DNA from: Clostridia bacterium
GTDB lineage: Bacteria > Bacillota > Clostridia > Oscillospirales > Acutalibacteraceae
Direction: 5' to 3'
Assembly (NCBI GenBank): GCA_017521925.1
Contig: JAFXBG010000012.1
Location: forward strand, 1 to 61,341
DNA: 61,341 nucleotides
A program made the position numbers and the translations under genes. The notes under the pieces are model-generated. The model did not search any database and was not told the origin of the DNA. It saw only the letters and a program-made list of their open reading frames with translations. Positions 43,432-50,977 of this stretch are shown here, in pieces; positions within the stretch are counted from its first letter, which is position 1; the number at the start of each line of letters is the position of its first letter.

Positions 43432-44771
43432 TAGAATAACCTCAATCCCTTGGGGTATTTGTTTTTAAGCATACCTGAGCTTACCTTGCCAAAGCCAAGG
43501 GCAATACCCTCTGCACAAACCAGGGTGTAGCCCTTTTCAGTTGTGTCGGCGGGGATTTCTTCGCCTCTTAAGAATTTTTCAAGCCTTGGGTCAGAAAGCT
43601 TAAGGTCCAGAACTCTTTTAACGTTTTCAGGGTCAGCAGTGCTGAAAAGAGAATGTTCGGGCTCAAAGTAGTTCTTCTTGATAATACCTGCAAAAACTCC
43701 TGCACGCACTAAGTGAGTTCCCTGCAAATCGGGACAAACCTGAGGCAAAACATATACCTTGTCGTCTTTTACCAGAAGCTTTTCGTATGGGCTTGTATCG
43801 TAAAAATTATCCTCCAGAAAATCAAAGACAAGCTGTGGAATTTTCTTTGCAGGTGTGGGCAGGGCAGAGGATGTGTTGATATAACCGCAGCTTTCCTCTT
43901 TCTTTTTAAGCTTTGCCGCAAAATGTCCCTCGCCGCCGTCCATGGGATAAATTCTTTTAGCCTTGGAGTTAAGGGTATCCCTGCCGAAATTTTCATTTGA
44001 GTCCATAAGCTCAAAGTCGGGATTTGCCTTTAAAAATGCCTCAATAACCCCTTCGTTTTCTTCATACGCAAAGGTGCAGGTTGAGTACACAAGCACACCG
44101 CCGGGTTTAAGTGCTTTTTTTGCACTTTGGAGAATTTTAAGCTGGCGTGTGGCACAGGAAAGAGTATGCTCAACACTCCATTCTTCCAAAGCCTTAGGGT
44201 CGCGGCGAATCATACCTTCGCCGCTGCAGGGAGCATCTACCAGCACCTTGTCAAAATACCCCTCCAAAGCCGTACACAGGCTTTCGGGGTCTGCATTTGA
44301 CACAACGCCGTTTCTGATGCCGCAACGCTCAAAATTCCCTAAAAGAATATTGGCTCTGCTTTTAACAATTTCATTGCTCCAGATTAAGCCTGTGCCCATA
44401 AGAGCCGCCGCAAGCTGAGTGGATTTTCCGCCGGGAGCCGCACAAAGGTCCAGCACCTTGTCGCCTTTTTCAGGGGCAAGAAGAGTAGCCGCTGACATAG
44501 CCGAAGGCTCCTGAAAATACACCGCGCCTGCGTGGTGCAAGGGGTGGTTTCCGCTGAAAACTTCTTTGTCTTTAAGGTAAAAGCCGTCTTTGCAAAAAGG
44601 CGTTACGTCAACCTCTTTAAATGCACCTGTAAGCTTCATAAGCTTTTCTTTACTGCATTTCAGGGTGTTGACCCTTACGCCTGTATATGATGGCTTTGTG
44701 TATTCATTTTTAAAAATTTCAAGCTCGCTTTCTGAGAGAAGGGAGCTCATACGGTCAAAAAACTTTTCCAT
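43431..44771 (-). CDS. RsmB/NOP (RsmF-type) rRNA cytosine-C5 methyltransferase
   Basis: 446 residues. The SAM site KVLDLCAAPGGKSTQLAAAL is near 104-123, VDAPCSGEGMIRRDP near 173-187 holds the first catalytic Cys, and VYSTCTFAYEENEGVI near 227-242 the second. The C-terminal PUA-like part is typical of RsmF (YebU). It methylates 16S rRNA, exact position not readable. GGTGAAAAT precedes ATG 44771. Confidence 0.93.
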   Translation of the reverse strand: MEKFFDRMSSLLSESELEIFKNEYTKPSYTGVRVNTLKCSKEKLMKLTGAFKEVDVTPFCKDGFYLKDKEVFSGNHPLHHAGAVYFQEPSAMSAATLLAPEKGDKVLDLCAAPGGKSTQLAAALMGTGLIWSNEIVKSRANILLGNFERCGIRNGVVSNADPESLCTALEGYFDKVLVDAPCSGEGMIRRDPKALEEWSVEHTLSCATRQLKILQSAKKALKPGGVLVYSTCTFAYEENEGVIEAFLKANPDFELMDSNENFGRDTLNSKAKRIYPMDGGEGHFAAKLKKKEESCGYINTSSALPTPAKKIPQLVFDFLEDNFYDTSPYEKLLVKDDKVYVLPQVCPDLQGTHLVRAGVFAGIIKKNYFEPEHSLFSTADPENVKRVLDLKLSDPRLEKFLRGEEIPADTTEKGYTLVCAEGIALGFGKVSSGMLKNKYPKGLRLF

Positions 44772-44788
44772 ATTTTCACCAGATTATG

Positions 44789-44818
44789 AATAAGAGCAGA
44801 GTGCTCGCTCTGCTCTTA
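44789..44818. terminator. Hairpin downstream of the M56 gene
   Basis: Perfect 11-bp stem TAAGAGCAGAG / CTCTGCTCTTA with a 6-nt loop. It has no T-tract on either side. A second small hairpin (ATAGCGT / ACGCTGTA, 44820-44838) lies beside it. Termination is possible but not typical. Confidence 0.4.
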
Positions 44819-44903
44819 CATAGCGTCATACGCTGTATAGATTTTTGTTATGGCGTAACTAATGTGAATATTTAACAGAAGTACTGTTGACTTAAGCATT
44901 TGC

Positions 44904-46211
44904 TTAATCGGGAATTGCAAGCTCTTGGTAACGTGGGGCTTCATTCTCTTCTTCGTCAAACTCGTAGTAATAATATTCTTCGCCCTCTGCCAAAGCTTCG
45001 GTTACAAATTCGGTTACAGGTTCGGTAACCCCAGTAACAATCACAGGTGCAGACGTCACAGCTTCTGTAATAATCTGAGTTACTGCTTGGGTTTCGGGTT
45101 CTGTATAAGGTTCATAAACCACAGGTTCTGAATATGTAAACACCGCCTGAGTCTCAACGGGTTCGGTGGTGATTTCTGTGTAATGGGGGATTTCGATTTC
45201 TGCTCTTTGTGTTTCAGTCAAAGTCTGAGTTGTGGGATAGGTTTCAGCCTCGGTGTTTTCAGCAATAGTTGTTCTGGTGGTGTATTCCTCTGCCTTAGGG
45301 TTAGTCAGCAGACAACCCGAGGCAATTAAAGATACCGCCACAGCAGTTACAATTACCCACATTGCAGGTTTTTTGTAGCTTAAAGTGTTTTTGATTCTGG
45401 ACTTTACGCTGATTTCGCCAAAAGCAACAGGGCATACTGCAACGGTTGTATTTTTTATCTTACAGTTAAGCAGTGCCATAGCATAGCTTTTACGTTCATC
45501 GAAGGTAAGCTTATTAATAACCTTTTCGTCACAGGCTACCTCAATATCTCTGCATAAAAGAATATAAGAAAGCCACAAAACAGGGTTGAACCAGTGAAAA
45601 CACAAAAGAAGATACGCAAAAGGCTTTACAATATGGTCCTTGCGTTTCAGGTGTGCATTTTCGTGCATAATAACATTTTGCAGAGTTTGTTCGTCAAGGT
45701 TAAAGGGCACAATAATCCTGGGTTTTATAAATCCCAGCACAAAGGGCGACCTGACATTTTCGCTCTGATAAATATTATCCCTTAAGGGTATAGCCGTGCG
45801 TACCTTAAGGTAAACCGCCATATAGCTTATTATTCCGTAAAGTATAAACGCAATAACACCTGCAATCCATATTATCGATAATACGTCAATGACGTCAATA
45901 ATCATACCCCGGCTTGCGGTAGATGTAATATGGTCACTGACAGCAGAGCTTATAACGCTCATACCGGTATAAACCTTAAAGGACTCCGCTTGATTTACCT
46001 GATTGATTTCAAAAGCACCTAAGCTAGGAATAATCGAAAACCGACTTTCCATAGCAAAGGGAAACACAAGTCTTGCCCCTACAAACGCCCACAAAGAGAC
46101 ACTTATCCATTTAGGGGCTTTACGCATACATAAGCGTAAAAGCAAAACCGCCACCGCAACAAGGGTAGCGGTTATACTTAAGTTAAGAAACCGGATGAAG
46201 GCGATGCTCAT
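44904..46211 (-). CDS. BlaR1-like M56 membrane metalloprotease without penicillin sensor
   Basis: 435 residues. Three or four N-terminal helices surround the M56 zinc protease site HENAH at 183-187, with DIEVACDE near 222-229 giving the third ligand. After a helix near 285-303 the protein ends in about 130 residues rich in Thr, Glu, Pro and Val with repeated TEPV/TE units. It has no penicillin-binding sensor domain, so the signal it detects is unknown. In BlaR1 systems the protease inactivates BlaI. Its ATG overlaps the blaI-type stop by 4 bp. Confidence 0.87.
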   Translation of the reverse strand: MSIAFIRFLNLSITATLVAVAVLLLRLCMRKAPKWISVSLWAFVGARLVFPFAMESRFSIIPSLGAFEINQVNQAESFKVYTGMSVISSAVSDHITSTASRGMIIDVIDVLSIIWIAGVIAFILYGIISYMAVYLKVRTAIPLRDNIYQSENVRSPFVLGFIKPRIIVPFNLDEQTLQNVIMHENAHLKRKDHIVKPFAYLLLCFHWFNPVLWLSYILLCRDIEVACDEKVINKLTFDERKSYAMALLNCKIKNTTVAVCPVAFGEISVKSRIKNTLSYKKPAMWVIVTAVAVSLIASGCLLTNPKAEEYTTRTTIAENTEAETYPTTQTLTETQRAEIEIPHYTEITTEPVETQAVFTYSEPVVYEPYTEPETQAVTQIITEAVTSAPVIVTGVTEPVTEFVTEALAEGEEYYYYEFDEEENEAPRYQELAIPD

Positions 46212-46570
46212 TTTTCTTCTGCGTTGGCAATAAGCTCTTTAAGTGCATCTACTTCCTCAGCTTTAAGGCTTCTGCCCTTGGAAAAAGCAGCAAGAAAAGC
46301 AGGCATAGAGTTTTCAAACTTTTTCTCCATAAGCTCGTCAAGCTCAGATTTCTGGGCTTCCTCCTTGGAAACAATGGGGTGAACGTAGGAGTTTTCAACT
46401 CTTAAAACACCTCTGTCGCCCAAACGCTTGATTACTGTGTAGGTTGTTGTGCGTGACCAGGTGAGCTTTTCCTTGCAGATTTTTGCAATTTCTGCACACT
46501 TGATAGGAGCAGTTTCCCACATAATAAGGCAGAATCTGTACTCACTTTCAAAAATTTTGGGTGTCGACAT
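46208..46570 (-). CDS. BlaI/MecI-type repressor
   Basis: 120 residues. Winged helix 5-75 (ESEYRFCLIMWETAPIKCAE, then SRTTTYTVIKRLGDRGVL) and the known BlaI protease-cleavage region near 95-105 (SMPAFLAAFSKG). It should repress its own operon and be relieved by the coupled M56 protease. AAGGAGG precedes ATG 46570. Operator candidates sit on the promoter just upstream. Confidence 0.92.
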   Translation of the reverse strand: MSTPKIFESEYRFCLIMWETAPIKCAEIAKICKEKLTWSRTTTYTVIKRLGDRGVLRVENSYVHPIVSKEEAQKSELDELMEKKFENSMPAFLAAFSKGRSLKAEEVDALKELIANAEEK

Positions 46571-46603
46571 AAAATAACCTCCTTGTAAAGACTATAGAAA
46601 TAG

Positions 46604-46648
46604 ACTTTCTTACAATATAAAGTTACTATAAATTTCATATTTTGTCAA
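46604..46648 (-). promoter_or_regulatory. Promoter and candidate BlaI operator
   Basis: Minus strand: TTGACA (46643-46648), 17 bp, TAACTT (46620-46625). An inverted repeat ACTTT (46604-46608) / AAAGT (46619-46623) with TTACAATAT inside overlaps the -10. ACTATA occurs again just outside (46591, 46625). BlaI boxes carry a TACA/TGTA core, which fits. Confidence 0.6.
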
Positions 46649-46885
46649 CATATTCCGTAAGTTTGTCGCATTTTATTTTAGAATTTTTATGTTTTAATAA
46701 TGCTTTGTGCCTAAAGTACTGATGAAATCATAATAAGCAGAAAACCGAGGGGCAAAGAATCTCATTACCCCGTCATCGTTTTTTTATATGGTCTGACTAA
46801 AACTATATAAATATTGTATCGTGTTTCGCTTTTTGTGAAGGGAATGATTGGATGTGTAAGTTCAGTGATGTTTATAAAGTCAGCC
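46649..46885. other. AT-rich gap between blaI and the RNase III-like gene
   Basis: I see no gene. A GAGGGG / CCCC pairing (about 46749-46780) followed by TTTTTTT on the plus strand could be a terminator, but no plus-strand gene precedes it. Confidence 0.35.
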
Positions 46886-46914
46886 TTGCAAAACTTATGT
46901 AAATTGAATATAAT
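46886..46914 (+). promoter_or_regulatory. Promoter of the RNase III-like gene
   Basis: TTGCAA (46886-46891), 17-bp spacer, TATAAT (46909-46914). The gene begins 209 bp after the -10, so the mRNA has a long leader of about 200 nt. Confidence 0.65.
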
Positions 46915-47122
46915 CTAAGTGTTAAGGGGAGCAAAAAAGTAGTTTAATAATGTGATTTGTTTTTGCATTTTATGAGAGTGAGATAAAAAAGCAGAAATCA
47001 TTATGAAAATTATTTTAATGTGATAAAATCCTCAACATTAAGCAAAGCTTTTCTATAGGATAAGCTTTATTTGTGTTGCGTTTTTTTGTTTCCTCTGACA
47101 AAATATCTAATGGAGGAAAGAA

Positions 47123-48004
47123 ATGACTAGAAGAATGTATTTGAATTCAAAAGAAAAGTTTGAGGTTAGGCAGGTAATTTACGAAAAAACAGGTTATTGG
47201 TTTACAAGCTCTGGTATTGTAAATCAAATGTTCAGAAGAAGTTCTTTTGCGGCAGAAACAGGTCAGCAAAGCAACGAAATTTTTGAGTATATTGGAGACC
47301 AGATTCTCAGTTATTTTGTTGTGAAGATTGTTGCAGAAAGATGCGGTTCTATAAGCCTGACAGAAGATTATACTTTCCGAATCCGCGAAAATAAATTTTC
47401 ACAAATCAAGCAAGACCTGACCAACAACGAATTGCTTGCAAAAATCGTTGATGATTGGGGTATTGCAAAATACTTGTTGTTAGGTAAAAGTGATATAGCT
47501 AACGAGGTTGAAAAAGAAACCAAGGTAAAGGCAGATTTATTTGAATCTGTTATAGGTGCTGTTGCAGTAGAAAGCAACTGGAACTTTAAGGTTCTTGAAA
47601 ATGTGGTTTTAAAAGCACTTGATATGGATAATAGAATCGAAAGTATGATCAATACTGACTCAAAGGTAAGAGCTGTTGATATAGACAATGCAGTTACAAC
47701 GTTAAAAGAACTGGCAGAAACGGGTCAGTGTACAATGCCGGAATATAAGTATGCCGGTCCTGATGAAATAGGATATAACAGTGATAATACACCCAGATGG
47801 ATGTGTTCTTGTTTTGTAATAAACGAAAAAATTGGTTTATCAAGATTGGTCGAAGCTTCATCTAAAAAAGCTGCAAAAAAAGCGGCAGCATATCTGATTT
47901 TGTGCGAACACCTCGGTATGCAGAACAAGTATGGCCCTAATGATTGGTTCAGAGATTGGAGTTATAAAGACGGAAAACTCATACCAAATCGAAAGTTGTT
48001 CTAA
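47123..48004 (+). CDS. Second, non-canonical RNase III-family protein with dsRNA-binding domain
   Basis: 293 residues. The RNase III signature NEIFEYIGDQIL (51-62) keeps both acidic residues of the family helix (E52, E55, D59), and ADLFESVIGAV (137-147) keeps D138 and E141, so all metal ligands are in place. A C-terminal double-strand RNA-binding domain occupies about 186-262 (ASSKKAAKKAAAYLIL is its last helix), with an extra tail. The spacing and divergent sequence differ from the housekeeping rnc gene product (about 230 residues). It stands alone with its own promoter, and an array of small hairpins begins 71 bp after its stop. AGGAAAG precedes ATG 47123. Target unknown. Confidence 0.85.
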   Translation: MTRRMYLNSKEKFEVRQVIYEKTGYWFTSSGIVNQMFRRSSFAAETGQQSNEIFEYIGDQILSYFVVKIVAERCGSISLTEDYTFRIRENKFSQIKQDLTNNELLAKIVDDWGIAKYLLLGKSDIANEVEKETKVKADLFESVIGAVAVESNWNFKVLENVVLKALDMDNRIESMINTDSKVRAVDIDNAVTTLKELAETGQCTMPEYKYAGPDEIGYNSDNTPRWMCSCFVINEKIGLSRLVEASSKKAAKKAAAYLILCEHLGMQNKYGPNDWFRDWSYKDGKLIPNRKLF

Positions 48005-48074
48005 TAGTTATATTTACATTTTTTATAATTTGTCACCAAACCCACCAAAGTAACTTATTCACTATTACTTTTTT

Positions 48075-48244
48075 AGTGATATTGTGCCGTTGGCACAGTG
48101 ATATTTTCGCGTTGCGAAAGTGATATTGAAACCTACGGTTTCAGTGATATTATATTCGCCTATAAAACTCGCGAAGCGAATATCACTTGTATGGGGACAA
48201 ATATCACTGCGAAGCAATATCACTCGCCAAAGGCGAATATAACT
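48075..48244. repeat. Symmetric array of AGTGATATT repeats and small hairpins
   Basis: Four forward 9-mers AGTGATATT (48075, 48097, 48119, 48143) are followed by four reverse ones AATATCACT (48179, 48200, 48216, 48236; the last has one change). Each interval holds a small hairpin of different sequence: GTGCC-gtt-GGCAC, TTCGC-gtt-GCGAA, GAAACC-tac-GGTTTC, an inner ATATTCGC / GCGAATAT, TTGT / ACAA, TGC-gaa-GCA, CGCC-aaa-GGCG. As RNA or a cruciform this can fold into one long helix with a four-way junction at each step. I cannot name a described family. Confidence 0.85.
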
Positions 48245-48283
48245 GAAAGCGACAAGTTTCCGTCGAAACTTGTCGCTTTCTTT
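48245..48283. terminator. Long perfect hairpin abutting tRNA-Arg
   Basis: GAAAGCGACAAGTTTC (48245-48260), 4-nt loop, and its perfect complement (48265-48280). It ends 2 nt from the tRNA CCA. TTT follows on the plus strand. It may terminate both the tRNA transcript and any transcript crossing the hairpin array. Confidence 0.7.
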
Positions 48284-48359
48284 GGCCCGCCCGAAGGGAT
48301 TCGAACCCCCGATCTTCAGAATCGGAATCTGCTGCGTTATCCAACTGCGCCACGGGCGG
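48283..48359 (-). tRNA. tRNA-Arg (anticodon CCG)
   Basis: Minus strand: acceptor CCGCCCG pairs with CGGGCGG, followed by G and an encoded CCA. The anticodon loop is TTCCGAT, giving CCG (reads CGG). The T arm contains GGTTCGAATCC. Length 77 with CCA. Confidence 0.95.
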
Positions 48360-48375
48360 ATTTTTATTTCAGTTT

Positions 48376-48404
48376 ATTATAAACTATAACGTGGAATAAA
48401 GCAA
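48376..48404 (-). promoter_or_regulatory. Promoter of tRNA-Arg
   Basis: Minus-strand TTGCTT (48399-48404), 17-bp spacer, TATAAT (48376-48381), 16 bp before the tRNA 5' end. Confidence 0.75.
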
Positions 48405-48511
48405 CCGAATTTTCTGCAAAATTAGCTTTTATACAAAAAGACAAATAACGACAACTAAATATCAAATAAAAGACTTCCCGAAAAAATATCAGAATTTTTA
48501 AAAAATAATGC

Positions 48512-48540
48512 TTGACATTAATATCCCCAAGTGATATAAT
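48512..48540 (+). promoter_or_regulatory. Consensus promoter of tRNA-Leu
   Basis: TTGACA (48512-48517), 17-bp spacer, TATAAT (48535-48540): a perfect consensus, 15 bp before the tRNA. Confidence 0.9.
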
Positions 48541-48555
48541 GCAATAGTCGCAAAT

Positions 48556-48640
48556 GCGAGTGTGCTGGAATAGGCAGACAGGCACGTTTGAGGGGCGTGT
48601 GTGGAGACGCGTACGGGTTCAAGTCCCGTCACTCGCACCA
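48556..48640 (+). tRNA. tRNA-Leu (anticodon GAG)
   Basis: 85 nt with encoded CCA. Acceptor GCGAGTG / CACTCGC, anticodon arm CACGT-TTGAGGG-GCGTG giving GAG (reads CUC/CUU), a long variable arm (GTGGAGACGC), and T arm CGGGTTCAAGTCCCG. Followed by its own terminator. Its 3' end marks the left edge of the accessory region. Confidence 0.95.
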
Positions 48641-48643
48641 AAA

Positions 48644-48674
48644 AGACAGCTTTTCGAAGCTGTCTTTTCTTTTT
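48644..48674 (+). terminator. Terminator of tRNA-Leu
   Basis: AGACAGCTT-ttcg-AAGCTGTCT with TTTCTTTTT following. Confidence 0.9.
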
Positions 48675-48940
48675 GCCAAAATTACTCAAAATGCCCTAAA
48701 ACGGCTTAAACACTGGGGTTTTGAGGTGTATCTAAGTAAATTTAAGAAAAGTTGAAATCACTTAAAATAAGATAAAGTGCAGTCAAAAATGCAGTCAATT
48801 GCAGTCAAAACTGCTGTCAAAAATCAAGTATTTATCCCCTTTATTTAAAGATTCTAAATCTAAATTACTATCAATAATATAAAAATCCTCCTGAATGACC
48901 TGAATCAGCTCTGACAAAGAATATTTTGGAGGTAAAAATT
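48675..48940. other. Gene-free stretch at the island edge
   Basis: It holds a GCTTAAACACT sequence (48704-48714), the tandem GCAGTCAA repeats, and the leader of tnpV with AAAATCCTCC-like AT-rich sequence. I find no integrase frame on either strand. Confidence 0.5.
48779..48824. repeat. Tandem GCAGTCAA repeats near tRNA-Leu
   Basis: Four copies in 46 bp: GCAGTCAA at 48779, 48791 and 48801, and GCTGTCAA at 48813 (spacing 12, 10, 12). They lie 139 bp after the tRNA 3' end. Short direct repeats close to a tRNA are typical of arm-type integrase or excisionase binding sites, but no integrase is in view. Confidence 0.6.
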
Positions 48941-49300
48941 ATGACAATTTCTAATATCACTTATACACAACAGGGTGACTATCTTCTCCCTGATTTAAAA
49001 CTTCCCGAACAAAAGAATTTAGAAATCGGCATTTTCGGTCAACGACATAAAATTTATTTTCTCAATCACCATAAAATCAGATATTATAATTTGCTGACAA
49101 GCTGTAAGCTTGCAGAATATTTAGCTAATGTTGATAACAGAGCTAACGATATGTTCGCTTCCCTCGTAAAACAAATAGCAGAAAACGAAAACATCACCGA
49201 ACAGCTAAAAGCAGAAAATCCAATGCTTTGGATTCAGCGTGTGAATAACATCCGTAACAGAGCAACCGAAATCGTAAACAATGAAATAATCTATACCTAA
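48941..49300 (+). CDS. TnpV-like transposon-encoded protein
   Basis: 119 residues. It matches the small TnpV proteins of Tn4451-like mobilizable elements of Clostridia: the start TYTQQGDYLLPDLKLPEQ, then the C-terminal NPMLWIQRVNNIRNRATEIV, NNEIIYT pattern. TnpV function is not known in detail. GGAGGT precedes ATG 48941. No TnpX or TnpA recombinase gene is present, so this looks like a leftover of a larger element. A second copy of its 3' end occurs at 50829. Confidence 0.85.
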   Translation: MTISNITYTQQGDYLLPDLKLPEQKNLEIGIFGQRHKIYFLNHHKIRYYNLLTSCKLAEYLANVDNRANDMFASLVKQIAENENITEQLKAENPMLWIQRVNNIRNRATEIVNNEIIYT

Positions 49301-49339
49301 ACGCAGAACGGCAAGGAGAAACTTATAATCTCCTTGCCG
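49271..49339. repeat. Direct repeat copy A: tnpV 3' end and terminator
   Basis: The last codons of tnpV plus the terminator CGGCAAGGAGA / TCTCCTTGCCG. In the first 33 bases 31 match copy B (50829-50861), and the hairpin is also shared. The two copies bracket the flavodoxin-reductase/TetR module. Confidence 0.85.
49309..49339 (+). terminator. Terminator of tnpV
   Basis: 11-bp perfect stem CGGCAAGGAGA / TCTCCTTGCCG with a 9-nt loop. Confidence 0.75.
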
Positions 49340-49414
49340 TTTGCTGTTATGTGGATTTTTCGCATTTCTAAAAATTTGAATCAATCTTTCTGTAAAATTT
49401 AGCGTATCGTGCGA

Positions 49415-50110
49415 TTATTTCCAAGGTCTTTCCGTACCAAGCCAGCCGTTTTTATCCCAATGCATTTTTTCCGCTTCACCTGAACCCCAATCTTTTTTCT
49501 GCATCATTCGCATCATCATAAATAAAGCTTTTGTTTTTAATCCTGCTTTTACACGGTTTCTTTTCAATACTTTATTAGCAATTCTGGTGGTATCTTTTTC
49601 GATTTTTTCCTTTTTCTTATCTGCAACTCCTGCCCAATTCATTGCTTGCACACTAATTCCATAAGTAATTACAGAAGGCACACCCCAATAAAGCAATGTA
49701 GTTGTTATATCTTTGATAGCTGATTTTGTGCCAATTCCTGCAGCCGTTGATACTACGATAGCTCGTTTACTGAACATACATTTTCTCGGTCTATGTATCA
49801 TCCAATAATTAAAGGTCAAATCTATGAAGCTCTTCATAGGAGCAGACGCTCTCAGGCAATAAGTAGGTGTGGTAAATATCAGTAAATCAGCGGATTCTAC
49901 CGCAGTCATAATTTTATTCTTTTCCTCATAGAACGGGCATTTTGTAACGTCCTCCATACAAGCATAACATCCAAGACAAAAATGATTTAAATCTCTGGGA
50001 AGAAAGAATTCTACAATATCATCTTCACGGCTGATTTTATTTGCTATCATTCTGCCAATTTTATATGTACTGCCTTTATGGTTTTGACCATGTATCATTA
50101 CAATTTTCAT
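49415..50110 (-). CDS. Flavodoxin-fold NAD(P)H-dependent oxidoreductase
   Basis: 231 residues. FMN-binding flavodoxin fold: MIHGQNHKGSTYKIGRMIA at 5-23 (phosphate loop), a FCLGCYACMEDVTKCPFYEE cysteine region near 44-63, and IFTTPTYCLRASAPMKSFID near 78-97. These are typical of iron-sulfur flavoprotein/NADPH-dependent FMN reductase relatives. It lies 4 nt after the TetR gene, and the two form one operon under the TetR operators. Likely an inducible detoxification enzyme; substrate unknown. Confidence 0.85.
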   Translation of the reverse strand: MKIVMIHGQNHKGSTYKIGRMIANKISREDDIVEFFLPRDLNHFCLGCYACMEDVTKCPFYEEKNKIMTAVESADLLIFTTPTYCLRASAPMKSFIDLTFNYWMIHRPRKCMFSKRAIVVSTAAGIGTKSAIKDITTTLLYWGVPSVITYGISVQAMNWAGVADKKKEKIEKDTTRIANKVLKRNRVKAGLKTKALFMMMRMMQKKDWGSGEAEKMHWDKNGWLGTERPWK

Positions 50111-50114
50111 CTTT

Positions 50115-50726
50115 TTACTCCTTGTACATTCGGTTGAATTGTCGGATATGTTTTTCCAATATCTGCAATGCTTCTACTTCTCTTTGCGGCTCTCGGTCGC
50201 ATACTGTCATCAATAAATAAATAGGAGCAAAGAATTGCAGTGCCATCACGCTTGCATCCTCGTTTTTCATACACCCTTGCATAATTAACAATTGAAGCAA
50301 TCCTGTCTGATATTTTATAGGTTCATTGAAATATTGATTAGAAAAGAGTTCTGCTAATTCTTCATTGGAAAACTGCTCAATAGTAAGCATTTTTCTGAAT
50401 TTACATTCATACTCATCATGCAAAAAGAAAGAAAAAAGCCCTATTCCCATTTTTACAAGTTCGTCCTCTGAAATATTATTATAAAGCTTAGAATCTATCA
50501 GAAAATCATTTCCTGTCATATTTAACCGGGAAGCCTCTTTGTTATAACGATTACGCATTTCTTCTAAGATTGCTTCAAATATGTCCTTCTTACTTTTGTA
50601 ATGTTTATATAAGGACGGCGCTTTAATCCCTACGCCCTCTGCTATTTGTCCGACATAAACATTTCCATATCCTTTTTCAGAAAACAATGTTAATGCAACA
50701 TCTAAAATCTTTTTCTTTGTATCCAT
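50115..50726 (-). CDS. TetR-family repressor of the flavodoxin-reductase module
   Basis: 203 residues. N-terminal HTH at 1-47 (KKKILDVALTLFSEKGYGNV, then IAEGVGIKAPSLYKHYKSKK) and a helical ligand-binding domain. GGGAG precedes ATG 50726. Two palindromes sit on its own promoter, so autorepression with control of the downstream oxidoreductase is expected. The inducer is unknown. Confidence 0.92.
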   Translation of the reverse strand: MDTKKKILDVALTLFSEKGYGNVYVGQIAEGVGIKAPSLYKHYKSKKDIFEAILEEMRNRYNKEASRLNMTGNDFLIDSKLYNNISEDELVKMGIGLFSFFLHDEYECKFRKMLTIEQFSNEELAELFSNQYFNEPIKYQTGLLQLLIMQGCMKNEDASVMALQFFAPIYLLMTVCDREPQREVEALQILEKHIRQFNRMYKE

Positions 50727-50737
50727 ATTCTCCCTCG

Positions 50738-50785
50738 GCTAATTTAGATTAGCTATATTATAAGCTAATTCTAATTAGCTGTCAA
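50738..50785 (-). promoter_or_regulatory. Promoter with two TetR operators (module 1)
   Basis: Minus-strand TTGACA (50780-50785), 17-bp spacer, TATAAT (50757-50762), a perfect consensus. A perfect palindrome AGCTAATT-CT-AATTAGCT (50763-50780) fills the spacer. A second, GCTAAT-TTAG-ATTAGC (50738-50753), lies just past the -10. Repressor bound here would block polymerase directly. Confidence 0.88.
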
Positions 50786-50828
50786 GCAAAACATTAAAAG
50801 CTTCGTTAAAATAAAATCACCTTAACAA

Positions 50829-50896
50829 ATAGTAAACAACGAAATAATCTATACCTAAACGAAACAACGGCAAGGAGATTAAAGTTTCTCCTTGCC
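50829..50896. repeat. Direct repeat copy B: tnpV tail remnant
   Basis: The final codons of tnpV (IVNNEIIYT and stop) and its hairpin (GGCAAGGAGA / TCTCCTTGCC). Upstream of ATAGTAAAC the similarity ends and a stop codon appears in frame, so only the 3' end of a second tnpV copy remains. Confidence 0.8.
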
Positions 50897-50977
50897 ATTT
50901 TGTGCTTACATAAGATTTCGTGCTTGTTATAAAAATCTTTCAGCTATAAGTATATATTTTTGAGAGCAATAATCCCA

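Noticed and set aside
48075-48244. CRISPR array
   Set aside because: Repeats are only 9 bp, change orientation halfway and have self-complementary spacers; no cas genes are near.
48098-48382. Plus-strand 94-residue frame ending in PEGIRTPDLQNRNLLRYPTA
   Set aside because: It runs through the hairpin array and the antisense of tRNA-Arg; such peptides are known annotation artefacts.
48498-48689. Minus-strand 63-residue frame across tRNA-Leu
   Set aside because: It is a reading of the tRNA gene itself.
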